Below, piece by piece: positions 1 to 7,312 of a stretch of 8,127 nucleotides of DNA. Origin of the DNA: UBA6078 sp964468685 (lineage in GTDB: Bacteria > Desulfobacterota > Syntrophia > Syntrophales > UBA2210); assembly GCA_964468685.1 (NCBI GenBank), contig CAYXUH010000081.1:1-8127 (forward strand), written 5' to 3'. The position numbers and the translations under genes are program-made. The first letter of the stretch is position 1. Each line of letters starts with the position of its first letter. The notes beneath the pieces were generated by a model. The model saw nothing but the letters and a program-made list of their open reading frames with translations, ran no database searches and had not been told where the DNA came from.

Positions 1-265
1 ATATATACTGTTGGGCATGAAGAACAATCAGACCCTACAACAATGGCACGCTTTGTTTCAATATTGATGATACAACCGAGTTTGTATCAAATTAGCTGAT
101 ACAGAGAATCCGACTCATTGGTGCTCACGGACGCGATTGGCTTGCTCTATTTCACCCAGCTTACAAGAGGACACGCGGCCACATACCCGTGGGGATCACA
201 TTGCCTCCGGTACTCAACCAACGAGCCTGCTTTCTCGTGCATGTGAGCTCGGGGGATGAGCCACA
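1..265. other. Gene-free region downstream of ahbD
   Basis: I find no supportable gene here. Forward frames opening at 17 and 44 stop after fewer than 20 codons. A minus-strand ATG at 16-18 could begin a gene running off the left edge, but only six codons are visible and no well-spaced ribosome binding site precedes it. The sequence is more AT-rich at the left (1-110) than in the heme operon. It holds a palindrome with an extra half-site (68-103) and a stem-loop beside the ahbD stop codon (241-266), listed separately. No tRNA-like fold or insertion-sequence end was recognised. Confidence 0.6.
68..103. promoter_or_regulatory. Palindrome TGATACAA-N6-TTGTATCA plus a third half-site
   Basis: Positions 68-75 read TGATACAA and 82-89 read TTGTATCA, a perfect 8 bp inverted repeat around the 6-base spacer CCGAGT. 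A third copy of the half-site, TGATACA, lies at 97-103, 29 bases after the first and in the same orientation. A 22 bp palindrome of this geometry is typical of dimeric helix-turn-helix regulators, and an extra half-site would allow cooperative binding. All genes in the window point left, so if this is an operator it most likely serves a gene beyond position 1. It could also form a short RNA hairpin. The regulator is unknown: the half-site is not a clean match to CRP (TGTGA) or FNR (TTGAT-N4-ATCAA). Confidence 0.4.
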
Positions 266-266
266 T
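241..266 (-). terminator. Stem-loop at the end of ahbD, no U-tract
   Basis: On the minus strand ATGTGGCTC pairs with GAGCTCACAT around the loop ATCCCCC, giving a 9 bp stem with one bulged base. It touches the last base of the ahbD TGA stop codon. Its position at the 3' end of the operon suits transcript termination or 3'-end protection. The bases that follow contain no run of T, so it is not a standard intrinsic terminator and may instead be a processing or stabilising hairpin. Confidence 0.35.
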
Positions 267-1336
267 CACCACTGGGCCGGCTCATAGACGCACATGGGTT
301 CTTCGGCCAGGTAATCCCCGCCGATCTCATACGCGCGGGCACGGCACCCCCCGCACACCTTCAGGAACTCGCAGCGCCCGCACTTTCCATTGTACTTTCT
401 CAGATCTCTGAGATCATTGAATATCCGTGAGTCGTTCCAGATGTCCTCAAACCTTTCTTCTTTGATCTGGCCGCAATCGATCTCGAGAAAACCGCAGGGC
501 TGTACCTGCCCGGTATGTGAGATAAAGCAGAATGAACTCCCCCCCATACACCCTCTGGTCATCGAATGCAGAGGATTTTCGCTGACCGGCAATTCCTGTT
601 TTCTTTCCTTCTTTTGCTGATGGAAGATCCGGTAGTACTGCGGGGCGCAGGTGGCCTTAAGTTGAATAGGGGAGGTGAGGCCCTGTTCGTAGAACCAGCC
701 CAGTGTCTCCTCGTACTCCTCCGGCGAGATCTCCTGGTCCGCCATCTCCCTGCCGCGACCCGTCGGAACCAGGAGGAAGATATGGTGGGCGGCCGCACCC
801 AGGCTGATCGCCAAGTTGAAGATCTCTTTAATACGGTCCAGGTTAAGCCGGGTTATGGTGGTGTTGATCTGGAATTCCATCCCCGCCCTCTTGAAGGCGT
901 CGATCCCCGCCATGGAGCCCTCAAAGGCGCCGGGGACACCGCGAAAGGCATCGTGGCTTTCGGCATCGGGGCCATCGAGACTGATGCTGATCCTCTGCAC
1001 CCCGGCCTTGATGGTCTTTCGCGCGATCTCATCGGTGACGAGGGTCCCGTTTGTCGCGAGGACCATCCGAAGGCCCTTATGCGTGCCATAAGAGGCGATC
1101 TCAAAAATGTCTTCGCGGAAGTAGGGTTCGCCCCCGGTCAGAATAATCACGGGGGAACTGAAGGCGGCTATATCGTCGATCAGTTTCCGGCACTGCGCGG
1201 TGTCAAGTTCCCCTTCGTACGGACCGTATTTCGACGACGCGCGGCAGTGCACACATGAAAGGTTGCATCTCCGGGTTACCTCCCAGGCGATCATGCGCAG
1301 CGTATGGGGCAGAATCAACGATTGTTTAGAAACCAT
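266..1336 (-). CDS. ahbD: AhbD, heme b synthase (radical SAM, Fe-coproporphyrin III decarboxylase)
   Basis: AhbD catalyses the last step of siroheme-dependent heme synthesis: oxidative decarboxylation of two propionate side chains of Fe-coproporphyrin III to the vinyls of heme b. It should act in the cytoplasm under anoxic conditions. The 356-residue protein opens with the radical SAM cluster motif C24-x3-C28-x2-C31 (CNLSCVHC), followed by the SAM-binding GGEP at 68-71. The C-terminal part is rich in cysteine (C263, C270, C281, C288, C319, C322, C328, C331, C349), a SPASM-like arrangement expected to hold an auxiliary [4Fe-4S] cluster; AhbD is known to carry two clusters. The segment around C230 (KATCAPQYYRI) is typical of the AhbD/NirJ group. 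I chose the ATG at 1336 because AAGGG (1347-1351) lies 10 bases upstream; a TTG at 1345 is only one base from it. It lies 50 bases after hemB and is the last gene of the operon. A NirJ role in heme d1 synthesis is less likely because no nir genes are nearby. Confidence 0.9.
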   Translation of the reverse strand: MVSKQSLILPHTLRMIAWEVTRRCNLSCVHCRASSKYGPYEGELDTAQCRKLIDDIAAFSSPVIILTGGEPYFREDIFEIASYGTHKGLRMVLATNGTLVTDEIARKTIKAGVQRISISLDGPDAESHDAFRGVPGAFEGSMAGIDAFKRAGMEFQINTTITRLNLDRIKEIFNLAISLGAAAHHIFLLVPTGRGREMADQEISPEEYEETLGWFYEQGLTSPIQLKATCAPQYYRIFHQQKKERKQELPVSENPLHSMTRGCMGGSSFCFISHTGQVQPCGFLEIDCGQIKEERFEDIWNDSRIFNDLRDLRKYNGKCGRCEFLKVCGGCRARAYEIGGDYLAEEPMCVYEPAQW

Positions 1337-1386
1337 AACTGACAAACCCTTGTGACGGGAGTATTCCCTTCTAGAACCGCAGCCGT

Positions 1387-2358
1387 TTAACGCAGCAGTG
1401 CGGCCGCCTCCTGTGCGAAGTAGGTGATGATGATATCCGCCCCGGCCCTCTTGATCGACACCAGGGACTCCATCATAGCCCTCCTACCGTCGAGCCAACC
1501 CCGTTCATCCGCCGCCTTGATCATGGCAAACTCGCCGCTGACGCTGTAGGCCGCCACGGGCAGGTCAAACTCATCCCGGGCCATTCGTATGATATCAAGG
1601 TAGGGAAGTGCCGGTTTCACCATGATGATGTCGGCCCCCTCTGCAACGTCGAGGGTGATCTCCCTGAGGGCCTCACGGCCGTTGGGGGGATCCATCTGAT
1701 ACGATGTCCGGTCACCGAACTGAGGGGCGCCCTCCGCGGCATCCCGGAAGGGGCCGTAAAAACAGGAGGCATACTTGGCCGCGTATGCCATTATGGGGAT
1801 ATCCTCAAAATCCTCTTCATCGAGGGCCTCGCGGATCGCGAGAACCTGGCCATCCATCATGGCCGACGGCGCCACCATGTCGGCCCCCGCACGGGCATGT
1901 GACAGCGCCGTTCGCGCGAGAACCTCCAGCGTGGCGTCGTTATCCACCTCGCTGCCGCTGAGGATCCCGCAGTGGCCGTGGCTCGTGTATTCACAGAGGC
2001 ACACATCCGTAATGACCAGGATATCGGAGACCTCTTTTTTGATTCTCCGAATAGCCTGCTGGATAATCCCGTCCTCGATCCAGGCACCGGAACCCTCTTC
2101 ATCCTTTGTCTCGGGTATTCCGAAGAGCAGGATCGCGGGGATCCCCAGATCCCGTATTTTTTGTACCTCCCCCACAAGGGTGTCGATCGACAGTTGAAAC
2201 TGCCCCGGCATGGAGTCAATAGGGGTCTTCACCCCGCTCCCGTGGGTAATGAACAGGGGGCAGACCAGGTCGTCGACCGACAGTCTGGTCTCCCGGATCA
2301 TCCTCCGGAGATTCTCGTTCTTTCTCAGCCGTCTCGGACGGTAGTCAGGAAAGTTCAT
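1387..2358 (-). CDS. hemB: Porphobilinogen synthase (5-aminolevulinate dehydratase)
   Basis: HemB condenses two molecules of 5-aminolevulinate into porphobilinogen, the pyrrole unit of all tetrapyrroles, in the cytoplasm. The 323-residue protein is full length for the family and folds as a single TIM barrel. Both Schiff-base lysines are visible: K195 in AAKYASCFYGPFR and K248 in IIMVKPALPYLD. Cysteines 120, 122 and 130 (the CLCEYTSHGHC segment) form the catalytic zinc site, so this is the zinc-dependent rather than the Asp-rich magnesium type. The ATG at 2358 overlaps the ahbC stop codon as ATGA, and GAGG (2365-2368) lies six bases upstream, so translation is probably coupled to ahbC. It sits between the two radical SAM heme genes, an order I recall from Desulfovibrio vulgaris. 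Confidence 0.97.
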   Translation of the reverse strand: MNFPDYRPRRLRKNENLRRMIRETRLSVDDLVCPLFITHGSGVKTPIDSMPGQFQLSIDTLVGEVQKIRDLGIPAILLFGIPETKDEEGSGAWIEDGIIQQAIRRIKKEVSDILVITDVCLCEYTSHGHCGILSGSEVDNDATLEVLARTALSHARAGADMVAPSAMMDGQVLAIREALDEEDFEDIPIMAYAAKYASCFYGPFRDAAEGAPQFGDRTSYQMDPPNGREALREITLDVAEGADIIMVKPALPYLDIIRMARDEFDLPVAAYSVSGEFAMIKAADERGWLDGRRAMMESLVSIKRAGADIIITYFAQEAAALLR

Positions 2359-3521
2359 ACAGCACCTCGTATCTCTTCATCGGTCAGGTAACAGGCCGGG
2401 TCTGGCGCCCAGATGTCCCCGGCCACCGACTCGGCCCTCGCGCGGAAATTGCCCCCGCACACGTCGAGCCAGCGGCACTGTGCACACCGGCCCGTCACAT
2501 ATCGTTTCTTGTCCTTCAGTTGTGCCATCAGTTCGTTTGAGGTGTCCAGCCAGATCTCGCTGAAGGGGCGCTCCCTCACATTTCCGAAGGAGATATCCCG
2601 CCAGAACTGATCCGCGTGCACCTTTCCATCCCAGCTGACACACCCGATACCGCGCCCGGAGCTGTTCCCCTCGTTCATCTGGAGGAGTTCCAGGACCTCG
2701 GCCGCCCTTTCGGGATCTTCTTTGAGCAGACGCAGGTAGAGGTACGGCCCGTCGGCGTGGTTGTCCACGGTCAGTATCTCCTTGGGCATCCCCCTGTCGA
2801 AGAGATCGCGCGTTCTGTCCATGATCAGGTCGACGACCTCTCTCGTTTGGGCATGCGGCAGGTCGCTCTCCATCAGGGCGGAGCCCCGCCCCGAATAGAC
2901 CAGGTGGTAGAAGCACGCCCGGGGTATATTCTCTTGTTCAATGAAATCAAAGATTGCGGGGATTTCGCCGTTGTTTTCTCCCGTTATCGTAAAGCGAACC
3001 CCCACCTTTATTCCCGCATCCTGGCAGTGCCGGATCCCCCTGACAGCGGCGTCAAAGGCCCCCTTCATCCCTCGGAACCGGTCGTGGATCTCCCCGATCC
3101 CGTCCAGACTGACCCCCATGTACGAAAGGCCGATATCGGCGAAAACAGCGGCCGTCTCCTTGGTTATGAGTGTGCCGTTTGTTGAGATGACCGCACGCAT
3201 TCCCTTGTCCACGGCGAAGCTCACAAGCTCCGGCAAGTCTTCCCTCATAAGCGGTTCCCCCCCGGAGAAGAGGATCACCGGAGATCCGAAAGAGGCGAGA
3301 TCGGCTATCAGGGTTTTCCCCTCCCCGGTGCTCAACTCGTCGGCGTAGAGTCTGTTCTGAGAGTTCGAATAACAGTGCACACAGCGGAGATTGCATCTCC
3401 GTGTGGCATTCCACACCACCACCGGACGTTTGTCACGGGAAAACTGGAGGAGGTGCGAGGGGAGCCGATCCGACTGCGCCCCATACCGGAGGACATCGGA
3501 GAGCTCAACCCCTCCGCAGTA
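2355..3521 (-). CDS. ahbC: AhbC, 12,18-didecarboxysiroheme deacetylase (radical SAM), 5' end in gap
   Basis: AhbC removes the two acetate side chains of 12,18-didecarboxysiroheme as methyl-forming cleavages, giving Fe-coproporphyrin III, the substrate of AhbD. The 388 visible residues begin YCGGVELSDVLRYG, matching the family N-terminus after roughly seven missing residues that lie in the N gap. Counting from that Y, the radical SAM motif is C43-x3-C47-x2-C50 (CNLRCVHC) and the SAM-binding GGEP is at 87-90. C-terminal cysteines C294, C346, C349, C355 and C377 form a SPASM-like auxiliary cluster region. The stretch LPSHLLQFSRDKRPVVVWN just before the first cluster is characteristic of AhbC and separates it from AhbD. 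The stop overlaps the hemB start by four bases. The open frame that continues through the Ns into hemD is an artefact, so this is a 5'-incomplete separate gene. Confidence 0.9.
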   Translation of the reverse strand, partial: YCGGVELSDVLRYGAQSDRLPSHLLQFSRDKRPVVVWNATRRCNLRCVHCYSNSQNRLYADELSTGEGKTLIADLASFGSPVILFSGGEPLMREDLPELVSFAVDKGMRAVISTNGTLITKETAAVFADIGLSYMGVSLDGIGEIHDRFRGMKGAFDAAVRGIRHCQDAGIKVGVRFTITGENNGEIPAIFDFIEQENIPRACFYHLVYSGRGSALMESDLPHAQTREVVDLIMDRTRDLFDRGMPKEILTVDNHADGPYLYLRLLKEDPERAAEVLELLQMNEGNSSGRGIGCVSWDGKVHADQFWRDISFGNVRERPFSEIWLDTSNELMAQLKDKKRYVTGRCAQCRWLDVCGGNFRARAESVAGDIWAPDPACYLTDEEIRGAV

Positions 3522-3621
3522 NNNNNNNNNNNNNNNNNNNNNNNNNNNNNNNNNNNNNNNNNNNNNNNNNNNNNNNNNNNNNNNNNNNNNNNNNNNNNNN
3601 NNNNNNNNNNNNNNNNNNNNN
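3522..3621. other. Assembly gap of 100 N
   Basis: Exactly 100 consecutive N separate the 3' end of cobA-hemD from the 5' end of ahbC. A run of exactly 100 is the usual placeholder for a scaffold gap of unknown size, so the true distance may be far from 100 bases. If the length were true, it would fit the last 10-15 codons of hemD, a short spacer and about seven codons of ahbC. If it is larger, whole genes could be missing, for example ahbA and ahbB. Confidence 0.98.
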
Positions 3622-5117
3622 TCTATCGCCTCCACCAGACCGGGAATCGAATAGGGCCCTTGCATGATATCGACGCGCAGGCCGGCCTCTTCGCACGCGC
3701 GCTGTGTCACGGGACCGATACACGCGATCTTGATATGACCAGGGATCGCCGCCCGGCCCCCGGTGATATCCATAAAGTTGTTCACGGTGGAGGGACTGGT
3801 AAAGGTCAAGACGTCAACCTTTCCCCCCTCCATCAATTCTCGAAGGGGCTTTCCGTCACCGCCCGGAGATACCGTCTGGTAGGCTGTGGCGACGTCAACA
3901 TGGGCGCCCATCGTCGAGAGGCCCTCGGGGATCACGTCTCCGGCGATCTCGGCCCGCGGTAGGAGAATCTTCTGACCCGCGATGTCATGATTTTTAAACA
4001 CCTCGACAACCCCCTCGGAAAGATACTCATCGGGAACGAGGTCCACGGGGATATGGTACCCTTCCACGCAGGTCCGCGTGGCCGGGCCTATGGTGCAGAT
4101 GCGAATCCCTTTGAGGTCCCGTATATCACCCCTCGCACCAGAGAACCGTTCAAAGAAAGACCGCACCCCGTTCGCGCTGGTAAAGACGATCCAGTCATAT
4201 TGTTCGATATTCTCTATGGCCCGGTCCAGGTCGCCATAGTCGTCCGGCGGAGCGATCCTGATGGTCGGGAAAGAGATAACTCGCGCCCCCTTCTCCCGCA
4301 GAAGCGCTGAGAGTTCTTCCGCCTGTTCCTCCGGCCTCGTGATGACGATCCCCTTCCCGAAGAGGGGCTTCTTTTCAAACCACTCAAGCCGCTCCCGCAG
4401 ACCGACGACCTCTCCCACGACACAAATGGCGGGGGGTGAAAAGCCTCTCTCCTCGGCCAGGGCGGCTATAGTATCGAGAGTCCCCGTCAGGGTCTCCTGA
4501 TCCGGCGTTGTCCCCCACCTGATCAGCGCCACCGGGGTGGCTGGGTTCCTCCCGTATTCAATAAGACCGGCAGTAATCCGGGGAAGATTTCTCACCCCCA
4601 TGAGAAAGACGAGGGTCTCTATGGCGGATATCCGTTCCCAGTCGATACGGCTCTCATCCTTTGTGGGGTCCTCATGTCCCGTCACAAAGGCGATCGTGGA
4701 AGTAAAGGCCCTGTGCGTGAGGGGTATCCCTGCATAGGCCGGAACGGCTATCGCCGATGTCACCCCCGGCACTACCTCAAAGGGCACCCCCGCCTCCTCG
4801 AGAATTTCGGCCTCTTCGCCCCCCCTCCCGAAGATGAAGGGATCTCCTCCCTTGAGCCTGGCCAAGGTATTGCCCTTCAGGGCCTCTTCCACCAGGATCC
4901 GGTTCAGTTCTTCCTGGGATATATGGTGCTGCCCTCCTATCTTGCCGACGTAGATGAGCCGCGCGGCCTTCCCGGCGCGCCGCAGTATCTCCTCGCTTAC
5001 AAGATAGTCATACACCACCACCTCGGCCCTGCGGAGACACTCCAATCCCCTTACCGTTATGAGGCCTGGATCACCTGGTCCCGCGCCTATGATGTATACC
5101 GTTCCGGGCTTTTTCAT
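3622..5117 (-). CDS. cobA-hemD: Fused uroporphyrinogen III C-methyltransferase / uroporphyrinogen III synthase, 3' end in gap
   Basis: This two-domain enzyme closes hydroxymethylbilane to uroporphyrinogen III (HemD half) and methylates it at C2 and C7 with SAM to precorrin-2 (CobA half), committing it to siroheme. Residues 1 to about 245 are the methyltransferase: the N-terminal GAGPGDPGLIT (11-21), the SAM-binding GDPFIFGRGGEE (91-102) and PGVTSAIAVPAYAGIPLTHR (117-136). Residues about 253-498 are the HemD domain, starting KGIVITRPEEQAEEL, with VFTSANGVRSF (311-321) and the late TFTSPSTVNNF (438-448). The visible end, PYSIPGLVEAI, lies shortly before the usual C-terminus, so only a short tail is lost in the gap. 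I chose the ATG at 5117, with AAAGGGG (5124-5130) six bases upstream; it is 31 bases after hemC. An in-frame ATG at 5147 directly after the hemC stop would add ten residues and cannot be excluded. Confidence 0.93.
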
Positions 5118-5123
5118 ATCCGG

Positions 5124-5130
5124 CCCCTTT
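5124..5130 (-). promoter_or_regulatory. Ribosome binding site of cobA-hemD
   Basis: The minus strand reads AAAGGGG six bases before the ATG at 5115-5117. This spacing selects that ATG over the in-frame ATG at 5145-5147 and over the longer open frame that begins at 5237 inside hemC. Confidence 0.6.
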
Positions 5131-5148
5131 TTTCCACACGTTGACATC

Positions 5149-6069
5149 CTACGTATATACCTCATCCAGGACGGCCTGCCCTCCTCTCGACAGGATATGC
5201 TCCGCGAGGGTGCAACCCATATCCTCCCCATCGGCACTATTTCCCCTGATTTCGTCCATAATCATAACCCGTCCGTCGACAGATCCGACGAGTCCCCTAA
5301 TGACAAGGGTGTCTCCCTGTTTTCTGGCAATGCCCGCTATCGGGACCTGACACCCCCCGCCCAGACGCCTCAGGTACGCGCGCTCAGCGGAGATCTCGAC
5401 TACCGTATCCAGATGGTTGAGAGGGGAGACCAGGTCGCGGGTTCCGGTATCATCTTCCCGCAGTTCGATGCCCAACACACCCTGCCCGGCCGAGGGCATC
5501 ATCACCTCGAGGGGTATGTACTGTGATATCTCCGCGGCGCGTCCTATCCTCTTCATTCCGGCCGCCGCTATAATAATCCCGTCCAGATTTTCCGTTATAA
5601 TCTTTCGTATTCTCGTGTCTATGTTGCCACGTATGGCCACGATCTCTATATCAGGCATCAGGGTCCTGATCTGCATTCCTCTGCGAAGGGAGCCGGTGCC
5701 TATCCGCGCCCCTCTGGCAAGTCCTTCGATCTTCCTGCCTTCCCTGGAAATGAGCACGTCCCTCGGATCTTCCCGCTCCGGCACTGCCCCGATCACCAAG
5801 CCGTCGGGGAGGTCCACGGGGACATCCTTCATGCTGTGGACCGCCATGTCTATGTCGCCGCGCAGCAGGGCCTCCTCTATCTCCTTGACAAAGACCCCCT
5901 TGCCCCCGATCTCCACCAGGGCAATATCCTGCATCCGGTCTCCGCGTGTCCTGATCGGGACAACCTCCACGGATATATCCGGATACAGGCTTTTCAGGCG
6001 ATCCGCAATCCCGTTGGCCTGCACAAGGGCAAGGTCGCTTCCCCGAGTTCCTATCCGTATCTTTCCGAT
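5149..6069 (-). CDS. hemC: Hydroxymethylbilane synthase (porphobilinogen deaminase), unusual start
   Basis: HemC polymerises four porphobilinogens into the linear tetrapyrrole hydroxymethylbilane. Counting from the ATC at 6069 the protein has 306 residues, normal for the family. It opens GKIRIGTRGSDLALVQAN, the conserved first strand whose arginine contacts the cofactor. The catalytic aspartate is D82 in AVHSMKDVP, and C240 in GGGCQVPIAG carries the dipyrromethane cofactor. The start is a problem: between the in-frame stop at 6145-6147 and the GTG at 6024 there is no ATG, GTG or TTG, and starting at 6024 would delete the conserved strand. ATC at 6067-6069 has GGAG (6077-6080) seven bases upstream. 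Alternatively, restoring one lost base near 6066 would join the ATG at 6086, itself preceded by GGAG, to this frame. It is the first gene of the heme operon; hemA, often beside it, is absent here. Confidence 0.92.
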   Translation of the reverse strand: MGKIRIGTRGSDLALVQANGIADRLKSLYPDISVEVVPIRTRGDRMQDIALVEIGGKGVFVKEIEEALLRGDIDMAVHSMKDVPVDLPDGLVIGAVPEREDPRDVLISREGRKIEGLARGARIGTGSLRRGMQIRTLMPDIEIVAIRGNIDTRIRKIITENLDGIIIAAAGMKRIGRAAEISQYIPLEVMMPSAGQGVLGIELREDDTGTRDLVSPLNHLDTVVEISAERAYLRRLGGGCQVPIAGIARKQGDTLVIRGLVGSVDGRVMIMDEIRGNSADGEDMGCTLAEHILSRGGQAVLDEVYT

Positions 6070-6076
6070 TGTGCCT

Positions 6077-6080
6077 CTCC
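6077..6080 (-). promoter_or_regulatory. Ribosome binding site for the ATC start of hemC
   Basis: The minus strand reads GGAG, within AAGGGAGAGG, seven bases before the ATC at 6067-6069. The ideal spacing is the main support for initiation at this non-standard codon. The same bases fall inside the short alternative frame that begins at the ATG at 6086, which has its own GGGAG at 6092-6096. Confidence 0.45.
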
Positions 6081-6283
6081 CTTCATCCGCTCTCCCGGCG
6101 GGTTTTCCGGTGCCAACCGTCCCTGATCGGGAATCGGCACTTTTTCATCATTTTTTTAATATACCACAAGGGCGGAAGATGTAGCAGAAAAGATTCCCAT
6201 AAAGCAAACAAACTTTTGACCCCTGCACCCAGGCACCAGAGGTGGTAGGAACACAACAAACAAGAGCATTGGAGTGATTTATG

Positions 6284-7198
6284 CTAGAGACATCCCCTCA
6301 GGTGCCACAGGATAAGCTGAGAGTATACCACCCACTTGTCCCTTAGGCCTCTGTTCGCCCCTGCGGTCAGGACAGCGCCGACAGATGTCAGCAGCCAGTT
6401 TGCGATCAGCCGGATAAAAATAACGAAAAAAACGGCCTTATTGTAGGAGCGGCCCTTCCATTTACCGAAAAACCGGTACCGGGAGCGATAAAAGACCAGC
6501 CGGGAGCGGATATCCCGTCCGATGCTCTTCCCCTGCAGGTGGTAGATCCGTGCCGACGGAATGTGATAGACCTTCCATCCGGCCTGATACATCCGAAAGG
6601 CCCAATCCGTCTCTTCAAAAAAGAAAAAGTACCCCTCGTCGAGCATCCCTACCTCATCCAGGGCCTTCTTGCGGACAAGCATGCAGGCACCGATGACCGA
6701 CGCAACGGCAAGGGGCGCCTTGTGTTCATATCTCTTGCTCGGGTATCTTTTGGGGAAGAGGCTCTCGAAGAGGGGCGCGTTCATGAGGAGAGAAAAGATA
6801 GTGGGGAAATTTGCTATCGAATTCTGACGACTTCCGTCCTCATTAAGAAGCTGTCCACCGGCCATGGCCGCCCCATCGTGGTTTTCCATAAAGGCAAACA
6901 GCTCGTGCACGGCACCTTCGGTCAGGACCGTATCGGTATTGATCAGAAGGGCGTAGCAACCTCTCATAACCTTCAATGCCTGGTTGTTGGCCGCGCTGAA
7001 TCCCCGATTCTCGCTGTTTTCTATGATATCGACACCGGGGAATGCCTCACCCACCATGGCAACACTGCCGTCCTGGGATGCATTGTCTACTAGAATTATT
7101 TCGAAGGTCACATCCCTGACCGTCTTATAGATGGATTCCAGGCAGTCGCGCAGGAGCTCCCTCGTGTTCCAGTTGACTATGATAATCGTGATATCCAT
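6284..7198 (-). CDS. Family 2 glycosyltransferase, rhamnosyltransferase (WbbL-like)
   Basis: This is a GT-A fold glycosyltransferase of family GT2 that probably adds a sugar, perhaps rhamnose from dTDP-rhamnose, to a lipid-linked surface polysaccharide at the inner face of the cytoplasmic membrane. The 304-residue protein starts ITIIIVNWNTRELLRDCLESI, the nucleotide-binding strand of this group, with VDNASQDGS at 37-45 and NRGFSAANNQAL at 64-75. The metal-binding DXD equivalent is NTD at 87-89, and FEETDW at 194-199 is the acidic acceptor-side motif. A hydrophobic stretch at about 254-280 may sit on or in the membrane. The ATG at 7198 has only a weak ribosome binding site (CAGGGA, 11 bases away). 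It follows the other glycosyltransferase by 114 bases and is probably part of a polysaccharide cluster extending to the right. Donor and acceptor cannot be told from sequence. Confidence 0.88.
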   Translation of the reverse strand: MDITIIIVNWNTRELLRDCLESIYKTVRDVTFEIILVDNASQDGSVAMVGEAFPGVDIIENSENRGFSAANNQALKVMRGCYALLINTDTVLTEGAVHELFAFMENHDGAAMAGGQLLNEDGSRQNSIANFPTIFSLLMNAPLFESLFPKRYPSKRYEHKAPLAVASVIGACMLVRKKALDEVGMLDEGYFFFFEETDWAFRMYQAGWKVYHIPSARIYHLQGKSIGRDIRSRLVFYRSRYRFFGKWKGRSYNKAVFFVIFIRLIANWLLTSVGAVLTAGANRGLRDKWVVYSQLILWHLRGCL

Positions 7199-7312
7199 GC
7201 GACAGCGATTCCCTGACGACTCCGGTCTGATACCCTCGCCTGTTTGTTCAGTTTACCCAGTTTGACATATGTAAGAGATGGGGTTCTTTCGTGAAAATTG
7301 AGCATTCGTATC

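Noticed and set aside
566..1258. Long open frame on the plus strand opposite ahbD
   Set aside because: It is antisense to a clear radical SAM gene, has no recognisable motif, and is explained by GC-biased third positions in ahbD.
1356..1368. Small hairpin GGGA-ATAC-TCCC between hemB and ahbD
   Set aside because: A stem of only four pairs with no T-run is too weak to call a terminator or attenuator.
6051..6140. Small leader peptide frame ahead of hemC, from GTG 6140 or ATG 6086 to TAG 6051
   Set aside because: Not called as a gene: it is short, no homology is recognised, and the GTG lacks a ribosome binding site. It is kept only as an alternative explanation for the hemC start.
6151..6157. 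Run of seven T as a plus-strand terminator tail
   Set aside because: No plus-strand gene ends here and no stable GC-rich stem precedes it; on the coding strand it is an A-run.
6158..6163. TATATT on the minus strand as a -10 box for hemC
   Set aside because: No reasonable -35 hexamer lies 16-18 bases upstream, and AT-rich hexamers are common there.
5417..6184. Plus-strand open frame of 255 codons opposite hemC
   Set aside because: It mirrors hemC, has low-complexity Arg/Ser/Pro-rich content, and shows no family features.
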